64,000 nucleotides of DNA from Larsenimonas rhizosphaerae (GTDB taxonomy: Bacteria; Pseudomonadota; Gammaproteobacteria; Pseudomonadales; Halomonadaceae), in assembly GCF_023700005.1 (NCBI RefSeq), contig NZ_JAMLJK010000001.1, positions 1,203,366 to 1,267,365 on the forward strand, written 5' to 3'. The notes under the pieces are model-generated. The model searched no databases. It was not told the DNA's origin and was given only the letters and a program-made list of their open reading frames with translations. Each line of letters starts with the position of its first letter. The first letter of the stretch is position 1. Shown here piece after piece: positions 27,517 through 36,045 of the stretch. A program made the translations under genes and the position numbers.

Positions 27517-28431
27517 AGAGGTCTGCTGGTGTGGTGGCGTGTTCTGCCGTCGCATCAGCATCACAATGGCACCAGGCAGGCTTGAAACCAGCACGGTGGC
27601 ACCATAGGCGACTGAAATTGCTACGCCTTCGCTGGAGGAGAGGCCGGCCGAGGCCCATATCAGCGCCGCCGCTCCTTCCCGAACTCCCCACCCCCCGATC
27701 GACAAGGGCAGTGCCATCGCCATCAGCACCGGTGGAATCAGTGCCAGCAGGGTCAGACTGTCGAGCGTGCTGCCCAAGGCACGTGCGCAGCAGGCATAAG
27801 CACCAATATAGGTCGCTACGATTACCAGCGAGCCGCTCAACTGTTTAATCCAGAGGTGGCTGCCGCACAGGCTTAAGGCGATGTGATGGCCGAAGCGCGC
27901 CAGCGCCTTTCTCGTCGATGTGCGAAAAAGAAGCAGGCTTCCGATACCTGCCAGCACTGCCAGAAGAATCTGACCGGTGGTGCCTGACGGTTCACTGCGA
28001 TGAAATGAAGTCAGCACGACAGGATGGGTGGCCAGCATGATGCCGGCAATCAGCAGCAGAGCCAGTTGGCCTGATGCTCGTTCGATCATGACGGCATGGA
28101 AGGCGCGGGTTCGCGAGGCCTGTCGGTGACCGTGTCGCCAGGCGCGCGCCACGTCGCCACCCACTCCACCGGGTAACAGCTGATTGAGAAAGGTGGCGAT
28201 GTAATATTCGCTGACGGCCCGACGCAGCGATAGTGACAGTCCGAGGGCATGGGTCGTCAGCTGCCAGCGCCAGGCCGACAGAAAGACCTGCGGCAGGGTC
28301 AGCAGCAGAGCCAGTAACAGCCAGCCTGGAGAGGGGGCCGACAGGGACTGACGTATATGTGATATATCCAGCGTATACGCCATGATGCCAAGGCACAGGG
28401 CCATGAACGCAAGACGCAGCCCCGTGTGCAT
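27475..28431 (-). CDS. UPF0104 / lysylphosphatidylglycerol-synthase-TM-like membrane protein
   Basis: 318-residue integral membrane protein with about eight hydrophobic segments and the family hallmark LPGGVGGDVARAWR in the first third. The family includes the flippase half of MprF and proteins thought to flip or transfer lipid-linked glycans. The ATG at 28429-28431 overlaps the methyltransferase stop (TAATG), so it is the last gene of the five-gene operon. The cytosolic tail (RRQNTPPHQQTSSH) overlaps the 3' end of the convergent RibD-like gene. A role in moving the operon's product across the inner membrane is inferred. Confidence 0.83.
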   Translation of the reverse strand: MHTGLRLAFMALCLGIMAYTLDISHIRQSLSAPSPGWLLLALLLTLPQVFLSAWRWQLTTHALGLSLSLRRAVSEYYIATFLNQLLPGGVGGDVARAWRHGHRQASRTRAFHAVMIERASGQLALLLIAGIMLATHPVVLTSFHRSEPSGTTGQILLAVLAGIGSLLLFRTSTRKALARFGHHIALSLCGSHLWIKQLSGSLVIVATYIGAYACCARALGSTLDSLTLLALIPPVLMAMALPLSIGGWGVREGAAALIWASAGLSSSEGVAISVAYGATVLVSSLPGAIVMLMRRQNTPPHQQTSSHRAGEAAVEQDI

Positions 28432-29321
28432 TACAGGGCCTGATGCCACTGGTCTGGCACTGCCAATACATCCTGATGCCCGACATTGATGGTGATTTTT
28501 CCCTGATTAACCCCTTCAAGCCGTGCCGCGAGCCATGCTCGAAGTGCATCGTGCTGCGAAGCAGGCACCACCTCAAGCGCGGCATCAACCCGCTCACTCA
28601 GCAGACGCTCGGCCAGGGCGAGGTCGCCAGTGCCCGAGGCGCGAGACAGCTGCCAGTCAGCGGGAGCGCAATGTACCTGATACCCTGCATCGGCCAGCAA
28701 TTCAGCCGCAATACGCCAGCCTTCGCTGCCACAGGCTGTACCCAGTCCGCGTTCCTGTTGCTGGTGATGGTTGATGGCCTCTTCCATCAACATATCGAGC
28801 CGCTTCAGTGCCGGATTTCCGTCAGGGTCCTCGATAAAAAAGCGCCCATCAACGCTCATGGTCATCATGACTACCATGCAGTGACTTGAGCAGTGCGCTA
28901 CAAGTGCCTCAAGCCAGGGGCGGGATACCAGGTCCAGTAGCGCTGAGGCGGTCACCAGTGTGGTGGAGGGCGGAACAAGTTCTGCCGGGTGGGCAATGCT
29001 GCTCAAGCGGCTGGAAAGCTCAAGCTGCCCTGATGACAGGGTGGGAGCACTGACCATGGCTTCATCAAGCAGAATCGGGTCATGATCAATCAGCTGCCAG
29101 TGCTGATCAAACGGCAGGCGAGGTGCCAGATAGCGGCAGTTGCTGCCTCGACCACACCCCAGATCGACAACAGCCAGGCGCTTGTGCGCCTGGCTGTTCA
29201 GTGCATCAATCAATGGTGCGAGCAATGACGGATGGCGTGACCGGTGGTCGACAGGTTCCCTCAGCGTCAGCCAGTCCGATGCGAACTGGCTGCCCGGTGC
29301 CGGTGAAGCGGCCGCTGTCAT
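28431..29321 (-). CDS. Class I SAM-dependent methyltransferase
   Basis: 296-residue protein with the SAM-binding motif I VVDLGCGRGSN near residue 60, an acidic end of strand 2 (LIDHDPI), and the motif-II-like LVTASALLDLVSRPWLEALV. The substrate domain is not recognised. It overlaps the upstream glycosyltransferase by ATGA and the downstream flippase-like gene by TAATG, so all three are coupled. The acceptor is unknown; the context suggests the sugar or heterocycle made by the neighbours. Confidence 0.85.
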   Translation of the reverse strand: MTAAASPAPGSQFASDWLTLREPVDHRSRHPSLLAPLIDALNSQAHKRLAVVDLGCGRGSNCRYLAPRLPFDQHWQLIDHDPILLDEAMVSAPTLSSGQLELSSRLSSIAHPAELVPPSTTLVTASALLDLVSRPWLEALVAHCSSHCMVVMMTMSVDGRFFIEDPDGNPALKRLDMLMEEAINHHQQQERGLGTACGSEGWRIAAELLADAGYQVHCAPADWQLSRASGTGDLALAERLLSERVDAALEVVPASQHDALRAWLAARLEGVNQGKITINVGHQDVLAVPDQWHQAL

Positions 29322-30367
29322 GCCGGCTGCTCATGGCGTACCGCCTTCATGAAGCGATACCCGGTATCCGTCCAGAGCCTCAGGCTTGAACGGGCTTCCA
29401 GCGCCCCTTGGGCGAGCTGCTGACGGGCCTTGTTGTCCTGCAGCAGATGCCTGAGGGTGTTCGACAGGGCGTTGGTATCACCGGGAGGCAGAGTAATGCC
29501 TGCATTACGGGGCAGGGTTTCCATCAGTGCGCCACCGTTCATGGTCACAACCGGCACGCCGTAGGCGATGGCTTCGCTGATGACCATGCCGTAGCTCTCG
29601 AAGTAAGAGGGCAGTACGAACAGGCTGGCGCGCTGATACATGGATTGCAGCTGCTCGCCCTGATACTCGCCATGCAGTTCAATACGTTCTTCCAGTCCGT
29701 GGGCCTTGATGCGGGCGCGCACGTCATCGACGTATTCCGGATCTCGTTCCAGATCACCGACGATATCGCATTTCCAGCCAAGATCAGACAGCTCAGCGAG
29801 CGCATCGACCAGCAATGCCTGCCCCTTGCGCGGGATGACCGTGGCCACGCACAGCAGCCGACGTGGATGGAGATCCGGTTGCGAGGCCGCTACCTTGTCG
29901 ACGCCGGGCTCAACGACACGAATGGTATCGGGTTCAATGCCATAGTCCGCCAGGCGCCGTGCCATGAAACGACTGGTAACAATGATGTCATCCATGGCCG
30001 CTAAAGTACGCTTTTCCTGTGCCATGTACTGCTGGCGTGTCTGATCGGGCAGACCGGTCTCGTCAGCAATCGGAAGGTGGACCACGGCGGTCAGGTGCAG
30101 CCGGTGCTGATGGGCCTCGACAATATCGGGCAGGTTGGCGATGGCCAGTCCGTCACAAATGACCCGGGACTGGTCGGGTAGAGCGCTCAACGCATGGTCA
30201 AGTGCCCTGCGTGCCGTGTCATCACCCTGTGGAAACACGCCTTCCAGTTCAATGACGTTGACATCGATATCATGACGACGAAGGGTGTTGATCACGCGCG
30301 CATTGTAGATATAGCCACCGGTCAATTGATTGAGCCGGCCGGCGGAAACGAAATGGAATGTATCCAT
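29318..30367 (-). CDS. GT4-family glycosyltransferase
   Basis: 349-residue GT-B glycosyltransferase of family 4. The N-terminal acceptor domain begins with HFVSAGRLNQLTGGYIYNARV (a Gly-rich loop binding the donor phosphate), the C-terminal domain has CVATVIPRKGQALLVDALA, and the donor-binding E-x7-E motif is in FESYGMVISEAIAYGVPVV. No membrane segment is seen, so it is cytosolic or peripheral. Its ribosome site (AAGGAGAA) lies in the end of the PTPS-like gene, 2 bp upstream. Donor and acceptor are unknown. Confidence 0.88.
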   Translation of the reverse strand: MDTFHFVSAGRLNQLTGGYIYNARVINTLRRHDIDVNVIELEGVFPQGDDTARRALDHALSALPDQSRVICDGLAIANLPDIVEAHQHRLHLTAVVHLPIADETGLPDQTRQQYMAQEKRTLAAMDDIIVTSRFMARRLADYGIEPDTIRVVEPGVDKVAASQPDLHPRRLLCVATVIPRKGQALLVDALAELSDLGWKCDIVGDLERDPEYVDDVRARIKAHGLEERIELHGEYQGEQLQSMYQRASLFVLPSYFESYGMVISEAIAYGVPVVTMNGGALMETLPRNAGITLPPGDTNALSNTLRHLLQDNKARQQLAQGALEARSSLRLWTDTGYRFMKAVRHEQPA

Positions 30368-30369
30368 GC

Positions 30370-30780
30370 TTAGTGATTCTCCTTCAGTTCGCCTTCGTAG
30401 CTTGCCCAGGCGATGTGCGATTCGTGCAGTGTGACTGCCATGGCAGTCAGTGCCTTGCCGGTGTCTCCCAGCTTCCCTTCATTGATAGCATGAGCGAGGC
30501 GGTCAAAGACAGCCCGCGCCATGAATTCAGTGGTGGTATTTCGTCCCTTGAACGCCTTGAGGTCATCAAGGTTTTCGAAATTGAAGGCGCTCAGTACGTC
30601 AGACAGCGCCTGGCTGGCCAGGCCGATGTCCACGATCAGGTCCTCATCGTCCAGCTCGGGGCGCTTGAATGTCACGTCAACGATATAGGTTGCACCGTGC
30701 ATCTTCTGGGCCGGGCCAAAGGTATCACCGTTGAAACTGTGGGCGATCATGATGTGGTCGCGAACGGTCAGGCTATACAT
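30370..30780 (-). CDS. 6-pyruvoyltetrahydropterin synthase/QueD homologue with altered active site
   Basis: 136-residue tunnelling-fold protein of the PTPS/QueD family. Family marks are IAHSF near residue 13, MHGATY at 27-32, FKGRNTTTEFMA and the C-terminal LHESHIAW with the conserved Glu. Two key positions differ from QueD: the zinc-binding His-Gly-His reads His28-Gly-Ala30, and the catalytic Cys four residues before that His is Ala24. So the zinc site keeps only two of three ligands (His14, His28), though His9 may substitute. The chemistry may differ from that of QueD or PTPS. AGGA lies 8 bases before the start. It is the second gene of the operon. Confidence 0.85.
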   Translation of the reverse strand: MYSLTVRDHIMIAHSFNGDTFGPAQKMHGATYIVDVTFKRPELDDEDLIVDIGLASQALSDVLSAFNFENLDDLKAFKGRNTTTEFMARAVFDRLAHAINEGKLGDTGKALTAMAVTLHESHIAWASYEGELKENH

Positions 30781-30822
30781 GGTGTTATCCTGAAAAGTGA
30801 AAAGGGTGTAACGCGAGTGTTG

Positions 30823-31791
30823 TCAGCAGTACGACACGCGATGACACAGTGTATCCGGGTTCTTCACGATGTCGGCGTAGTGTTCAGGCAGGTGCTCGAA
30901 CGGACTTTCTCCGTTGATCAGGGTGTCGAAGCGCTCATCGCACAGTAACGCCATTGCCTTTTCCAGGCGGCGTCGATAGTTCCAGCGCGGTTGCTGATCA
31001 GGAGCAATGGTTCCAACCTGACTTGAGCGAAGTGTCAGGCGCCGGGAATGAAACGTCTGACCAAGCATCAGTGGCACTGTGGTAGAGCCGTACCAGCTCA
31101 TTTCAATGATGCGGCCTTCCTGGCCTGCCAGTGTCAGCGCCGTTTCAAGCCCTTTCGGGTGTCCACTGGCGTGAATGATGACATCGCGCTCCCTCGATGC
31201 CTCTTCGGCGGACAGGCGATGATCAAGCCCCAGGCGGGAGAGTGTCGTTGTTCTCGAGGCGGCCGGGTCGATGACTTCGACGTCGGTGCCGACAATGCCC
31301 TTGCAGAGCGAGGCGACCAGCAGGCCAACCACGCCGGCACCGATGATCGTTATTCGATCGCCTATGCGTGGTGCTGCGTCCCAGACACCGTTCAGAGCCG
31401 TTTCCATGTTCGCTGCAAGCACGGCACGTGCCGGGGGGAGGCCCGCCGGAAGTGGCGTTATTGCATCTTCCGGTACCAGAAAGCAGTCCTGATGGGGGTG
31501 AAGGCAAAATACCATCTGTCCGGCGAGCGGCCCGGTTTCGGCCCTGCCCACGGCGCTGTAGCCATACTTTACCGGCCATGGAAATTCGCCGGCCTGAAAG
31601 GGAGCGCGCATGCGTTCCCTTTCGCTCTCCGGAATGCGTCCTTCAAAAACCAGTCGCTCGGTCCCCCGGCTGATGCCGCTGTAATGGGTCGTGACCAGTA
31701 CCGACTGATCAGTGGCAGCGTGGAGGGGCGTGTTACGCAACTCGCCACGCTGGCAGTCAGTGATCCAGAATGCTCGGGAAGTACGGCGCAC
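30823..31791 (-). CDS. BchC-like MDR-family dehydrogenase (no catalytic Cys)
   Basis: 322-residue medium-chain dehydrogenase/reductase. The N-terminal domain has YSGISRGTER, the form seen in BchC-like dehydrogenases, where the catalytic zinc Cys of classical alcohol dehydrogenases is missing. The Rossmann domain has IIGAGVVGLLVA and an acidic VIDPAA end of strand 2, pointing to NAD. The GTG at 31789-31791 is chosen because AAGGAG lies 8 bases upstream; a GTG at 31815 would place that site inside the gene. First gene of the five-gene operon, 42 bp ahead of the PTPS homologue. Substrate unknown; an alcohol/ketone on the pathway intermediate is likely. Confidence 0.85.
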   Translation of the reverse strand: MRRTSRAFWITDCQRGELRNTPLHAATDQSVLVTTHYSGISRGTERLVFEGRIPESERERMRAPFQAGEFPWPVKYGYSAVGRAETGPLAGQMVFCLHPHQDCFLVPEDAITPLPAGLPPARAVLAANMETALNGVWDAAPRIGDRITIIGAGVVGLLVASLCKGIVGTDVEVIDPAASRTTTLSRLGLDHRLSAEEASRERDVIIHASGHPKGLETALTLAGQEGRIIEMSWYGSTTVPLMLGQTFHSRRLTLRSSQVGTIAPDQQPRWNYRRRLEKAMALLCDERFDTLINGESPFEHLPEHYADIVKNPDTLCHRVSYC

Positions 31792-32040
31792 TATGCCTGC
31801 TCCTTGTACGTTCACATGGCCATAGCGCCAATACGCTACAAATATTGTACTGCTGGCTGCTCAGTTAAGCTGATTTAGCCTTGATGTCAATGGTGCGTGC
31901 CACCGCAGGGCCGTACCACAAGGTCTGACAAGTCGATGTAAGCTATAGTCAAATGAGTCCAGGCCTGTTTGCGAAAGTGGCTTGAGTACGCCTTTGAAGT
32001 TATAAAATAGTTATACAGATGTGGGTCAGGGAGTGCCTCG

Positions 32041-32802
32041 ATGGAACAGCCGCTTTGGTGGAATGACATGAAGGCTCGTGCACCTGGCGGGGAATGGGTG
32101 CTGCTGGAGCTTTTTGTCGGACTCTGGGGGTTACAGTGGCTGGCAAGTCACAATCCCGGGTTGAGCCACTCAGTGCCGGGCGTGGGTCAGACCGCGTTTG
32201 CAAGCTACTGCATTTGCGGTTTTCTGGTCTGGACAGCCTTGCGCCGATATGGGCAGCGCCATCTGGGATGGGCCAATGCCGTCACACTGCTTCGTTGTGT
32301 CATTGTCTGCTATCTGGCAGGCATGGTGATGTATGCCGAACATATTCGCTCGGATATGCTGGCCTTTCTGCTTCTGGCACTGGTGGCGCTATCGCTTGAT
32401 GGCGTTGATGGCTGGACCGCACGACGCTTTCAGTGTGATTCATCGGTAGGCGCGCGCTTTGATATGGAACTGGATGCCGGGTTCATTCTGCTTCTGAGCA
32501 TTGCGGTATGGCAACTGGAGCAGGTGGGGGCATGGATCATGCTGACAGGCCTTATGCGGTATCTGTTTATTGCGGCTGGTGCATGCTGGCCTGCCTTGAA
32601 GGCGCCCCTGTTTCCCTCTCGCCGACGCAAGGTGGTATGTGTGGTACAGGTGGTGGCATTGATGATGTGTCTGCTGCCGTGGGTAGGGCCCTTGGCTGCT
32701 TCTATCATTGGTGCAGTGGCACTGGTGGCGTTGATCCATTCCTTTGGAGTAGATACGTTGTGGCTCTACAATACTGCCCGTCATCGCGATGTACTGTCCT
32801 GA
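32041..32802 (+). CDS. CDP-alcohol phosphatidyltransferase family protein
   Basis: 253-residue inner-membrane enzyme with about six hydrophobic spans. The CDP-alcohol phosphotransferase signature D-x2-D-G-x2-A-R-x8-G-x3-D-x3-D is visible as DGVDGWTARR followed by GARFDMELDAG. Members transfer a phospho-alcohol from CDP-linked donors to an alcohol such as glycerol phosphate, inositol phosphate or serine. CAGGGAG lies 8 bases before the ATG. It is divergent from the five-gene operon across about 250 bp and probably belongs to the same pathway, for instance joining the product to a lipid. The actual substrates cannot be read off. Confidence 0.88.
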   Translation: MEQPLWWNDMKARAPGGEWVLLELFVGLWGLQWLASHNPGLSHSVPGVGQTAFASYCICGFLVWTALRRYGQRHLGWANAVTLLRCVIVCYLAGMVMYAEHIRSDMLAFLLLALVALSLDGVDGWTARRFQCDSSVGARFDMELDAGFILLLSIAVWQLEQVGAWIMLTGLMRYLFIAAGACWPALKAPLFPSRRRKVVCVVQVVALMMCLLPWVGPLAASIIGAVALVALIHSFGVDTLWLYNTARHRDVLS

Positions 32803-32925
32803 ACAGGGCGTGAAAATACCGGGCTAAAGGTGCGCCAGAAAGTCGGCTGTGCGACACTTCGCGCCCTTGTAATATTCCATTCCCTTTTGCGCTCATGTGA
32901 TCGCGTCTGTCAGGCGCCATGGTAG

Positions 32926-33924
32926 ATGATAATGCTGGATAATCCCCTTTCTCGTGTGGAAGATGCACGCCGTTTTTCCATAGCCCCCATGATGGAGTGG
33001 ACCACGCGGGACTTTCGCGTTCTGGCCCGGTGCATGACCCGTCGTACCCTTTTGTATACCGAGATGGTAACCACTGGTGCCTTGCTTCATGGCAGCCCAC
33101 GTACGCGTTTCATCGGTCATGACGATATCGAACACCCCCTGGCACTGCAGCTTGGTGGCAGCGACCCTGTTGCCCTTGCTGAGTGCGCGGCGATTGCAGA
33201 GCAATGGGGGTTCAGTGAGGTCAATCTGAATGTGGGCTGCCCGAGCGACCGGGTTCAGAATAATCTGATCGGTGCCTGCCTGATGGCTCATCCCGAGCTG
33301 GTAGGGCGTTGTGTCAGGGCCATGCAGGAAGTGGTCTCTATACCCGTGACGGTCAAGTGCCGCATTGGCATAGATGATCAGGATGCCGAGGCCGACCTGG
33401 CCCGGTTTATTCAGATTGTTTCCGATCACGGCGCACGCATCTTTACCGTGCATGCGCGCAAGGCCTGGCTTCAGGGGTTGTCGCCCAAGGAAAATCGGGA
33501 TGTGCCTCCACTGGATTATGACCGGGTGCATCGCCTCAAGGCCGCTCGTCCTGAGCTGCACATTGGGATCAATGGGGGGCTCAAGACACTTGAGCAGTGT
33601 CAGGCACAGCTTGCCCATGTGGATAGTGTGATGGTGGGGCGCGAAGCCTATCAGAACCCGTATCTGCTGGCCGAGGTAGATGAGCGCCTGTGGGGAGGTG
33701 TGCCGGTTGTTTCCAGCCGTGCCGACGTGCTCAGGGCGTATCGACCCTACGTCGAGCGAAGGCTGGAAGAGGGCGCACGGCTCAATCATCTGACACGTCA
33801 TATGCTGGGTCTTTTTCATGGCTGTCATGGCGGACGAGCGTTCAGGCGGCATCTGTCGGAGCAGGCCCATCGTCCCGGTGCGGGAATACAGGTGTTCGAT
33901 GATGCTGCGGCTCTTGTGGTGTGA
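32926..33924 (+). CDS. dusA: tRNA-dihydrouridine(20/20a) synthase
   Basis: DusA flavoenzyme (332 residues) that reduces uridines in the tRNA D-loop. FMN-barrel motifs are FSIAPMMEWTTRDFR, ALQLGGSDP, and NVGCPSDRVQ with the catalytic Cys; later come VTVKCRIGIDD, IFTVHARKAWLQGLSPKENRD and the FMN-phosphate motif VMVGREAYQNP. These match DusA rather than DusB/DusC. The start is not certain: 32926 and the second Met at 32932 both have poor ribosome sites. It is monocistronic, upstream of the porin gene. Confidence 0.94.
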   Translation: MIMLDNPLSRVEDARRFSIAPMMEWTTRDFRVLARCMTRRTLLYTEMVTTGALLHGSPRTRFIGHDDIEHPLALQLGGSDPVALAECAAIAEQWGFSEVNLNVGCPSDRVQNNLIGACLMAHPELVGRCVRAMQEVVSIPVTVKCRIGIDDQDAEADLARFIQIVSDHGARIFTVHARKAWLQGLSPKENRDVPPLDYDRVHRLKAARPELHIGINGGLKTLEQCQAQLAHVDSVMVGREAYQNPYLLAEVDERLWGGVPVVSSRADVLRAYRPYVERRLEEGARLNHLTRHMLGLFHGCHGGRAFRRHLSEQAHRPGAGIQVFDDAAALVV

Positions 33925-34051
33925 TGTGATCCGGTCGCATGAGACCAATGGCTAAAGAATCGGGCAAAAATTAAGCTTGGAAAAAGATTGGGACATGAAA
34001 CAATAGTGCCTCCTTCAGGTAATCAATGAATAACGATAAGGAGCAGTAATC

Positions 34052-35365
34052 ATGTCTCGGCAGGTAGCGGGTCTTTTAGTGTGTCTGGGCGGTATCATGC
34101 TGATGGCATCGCAGGCTCAGGCCTATTCCGTTCTGGCTAGTGATTCTCCATGGATGCTGGGTGACTGGGGGGGGGAGCGAACGGCACTGGAAGAGAAGGG
34201 CATTTCGTTTACCCTGGGGTACGTCTCCGAGTCCGCATGGAACGCGGCTGGCGGGTATAACCATGATCGCACTGCTCGCTACAGTGACCAGTGGACATTG
34301 GGTACGACCCTGGACCTTGATCGTCTGTTTTCCATTCCCAATGCCACCTTCCAGTTCAGCCTAACGGATCGCAACGGTCGGGACATTACCCGTGACCGCG
34401 TGGTCGACCCGCGCAGCGGAGCCCTGTCATCGACTCAGGAAGTCTGGGGGCGTGGACAAACCACGCGCATTACCCAACTGTGGTATCAGCAGAGTTATTT
34501 TGATGACACCCTGGATATCAAGCTGGGGCGTATCCCGGTCGGCGGTGACTTCGCCAGCATCGACAGTCAGTTCCAGAATCTGGCGCTGGGCAGCGGTCAG
34601 CCAGGAAACTGGGCCGGCGGTATCTGGTACAACTGGCCGGTAAGTCAGTGGGCCGGGCGGGTGCGTTTGAACATGACCCCCGAGTGGTACGCTCAGGTCG
34701 GGGTGTTCAACCAGAACCCCTCAAACCTCGAGGTCAGCAATGCGCTGGATCTCAAGCACAGTGGTACCACGGGAACACTGGTACCAGTGGAGCTTGGCTG
34801 GACGCCTCGCCTTGGCACGCAGCAACTGCCGGGGAAATATGCCATCGGTGGGTACTACAGCTCGGCGCCTGCCGATGCTGTCTATCTTGAAAACGGCAAT
34901 GGTGATCCTCGCCAGGAAAGCCGCCGCTATGGCGCCTATTTTGTGGCTCAGCAGCAGGTCACCGCTCGTGACGGGGATGTCCATCGGGGCATGACGTTGA
35001 CGTTCCAGGGCATCTACAACGACCATCAGACGGCCAATGTTGACCGATATCTTTCTGCGGCGATGAGTTATGTCGGACCGTTTGATGCGCGCCCGAAGGA
35101 TGACATGGGCGTGGGGCTTGCATGGGTACACGTCAATGATGATGTCACTCGAAGCCAGCGCCGTAACAACAATGGTCAGGCATTTGGAAGTGTCCTTTAT
35201 TCACCGGTTCAGGGCAGTGAATATGATATGGAGGTCTATTACGGTTTCCATATGAGCCCCTGGCTTACCCTGCGGCCGAATATTCAGTACATGGTGCATC
35301 CAGGCGGGGTGACGGATGTTGATAATGCACTGGTAGGCGGGTTGAAGGTGCAGGCTACGCTTTAG
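34052..35365 (+). CDS. OprB-family carbohydrate-selective porin
   Basis: Outer-membrane porin (437 residues) of the OprB family, which admits glucose and other sugars. A Sec signal (LLVCLGGIMLMASQAQA) is cleaved near residue 24. The mature start has the family's LGDWGGERTALEEKGI, then alternating beta-strand sequence with RFxxL-type segments (LGRIPVGGDFASID, YYGFHMSPWLTLRPNIQY) and a C-terminal strand ending near LKVQATL. An AAGGAGC ribosome site lies 7 bases upstream. Single gene with a terminator. Expression might follow the sugar transporter at 11437, but no shared site was found. Confidence 0.92.
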   Translation: MSRQVAGLLVCLGGIMLMASQAQAYSVLASDSPWMLGDWGGERTALEEKGISFTLGYVSESAWNAAGGYNHDRTARYSDQWTLGTTLDLDRLFSIPNATFQFSLTDRNGRDITRDRVVDPRSGALSSTQEVWGRGQTTRITQLWYQQSYFDDTLDIKLGRIPVGGDFASIDSQFQNLALGSGQPGNWAGGIWYNWPVSQWAGRVRLNMTPEWYAQVGVFNQNPSNLEVSNALDLKHSGTTGTLVPVELGWTPRLGTQQLPGKYAIGGYYSSAPADAVYLENGNGDPRQESRRYGAYFVAQQQVTARDGDVHRGMTLTFQGIYNDHQTANVDRYLSAAMSYVGPFDARPKDDMGVGLAWVHVNDDVTRSQRRNNNGQAFGSVLYSPVQGSEYDMEVYYGFHMSPWLTLRPNIQYMVHPGGVTDVDNALVGGLKVQATL

Positions 35366-35372
35366 AACGGGG

Positions 35373-35395
35373 ATGCCCCGCAGGGGGCATTCTTC
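35373..35395 (+). terminator. Probable terminator after the OprB-type porin
   Basis: The stem ATGCCCC/GGGGCAT with a short loop is followed by TTCTTCTT, a weak T tract, eight bases past the porin stop. Confidence 0.65.
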
Positions 35396-35421
35396 TTGCC
35401 GGTGTGTGGTCGCGGATCACT

Positions 35422-36045
35422 CTAGTACAGTGTGATCGGTTGCCATACACCCAGCACGCGTGCTCTTGGCAGAGCGCTGACGGCCAGTGCCTTGCGTTCC
35501 CCCCGGCTGTTTTCAGCCCAGCAGCCTGAAGGCTCCTTGACCAGCCGCTGAATGATCAGCTGCCCCTTTTCCTCCATGACATACAGCCCGGGCGTTGTAA
35601 ATCGAAGCGCCGGTGCTGCAAACATCCAGTCACCTTCGTGGCAAAAATCAAAGTGTGACCGGTCATCCGGCCTGAGCAGGTATCCGTCCTGCTCCTGCCA
35701 TGCCTCCGGCAGGAGACTGGCCGGTATGCTCCCCAGGGCCTGGCTGCCACCATTCAGGCAGGCAGGTTCTCGTGTCAGCGAGAAAATACAGACCCCGTGC
35801 TGTGAGACATTACAGGCATCGAACGAGTCCTGCGTGCCGTGTTTCGTATCACCCAGCAGATAGCCCACGCTGCAGTTGAGCGCGCGCGACAGTGGACCCA
35901 GTCGTGAATGCCCGACCCGTTGTATGGCGCCGCTTTCCCAATAGGAGATTGTTACATCCGAGACACCTACCCGTCGGGCAAGGGCAGCTTTACTGAGGCC
36001 AGCCTTCTCTCGCAGGCTGCGAATTCGCTCGCCAAGCTTGTTCAT
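35422..36045 (-). CDS. XRE-family regulator with a degenerate S24 (LexA/CI-like) domain
   Basis: 207-residue DNA-binding protein. Residues 1-65 form a Cro/CI helix-turn-helix (LGERIRSLREKAGLSKAALARRVGVSDVTISYWESG). The C-terminal half resembles the S24 domain of phage CI repressors (EGDWMFAAP, TTPGLYVMEEKG) but the Lys normally found just before the final RL reads Gln in IIQRL, so self-cleavage is not expected. Such proteins repress through dimerisation or ligand binding. The ATG at 36043-36045 has GAGAG seven bases ahead. It is divergent from the quinone oxidoreductase, with a 35-bp dyad in the gap. Phage origin is possible. Confidence 0.83.
   Translation of the reverse strand: MNKLGERIRSLREKAGLSKAALARRVGVSDVTISYWESGAIQRVGHSRLGPLSRALNCSVGYLLGDTKHGTQDSFDACNVSQHGVCIFSLTREPACLNGGSQALGSIPASLLPEAWQEQDGYLLRPDDRSHFDFCHEGDWMFAAPALRFTTPGLYVMEEKGQLIIQRLVKEPSGCWAENSRGERKALAVSALPRARVLGVWQPITLY

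Noticed and set aside
32893-33948. 351-codon minus-strand frame
   Set aside because: Antisense to dusA; no motif, no ribosome site.
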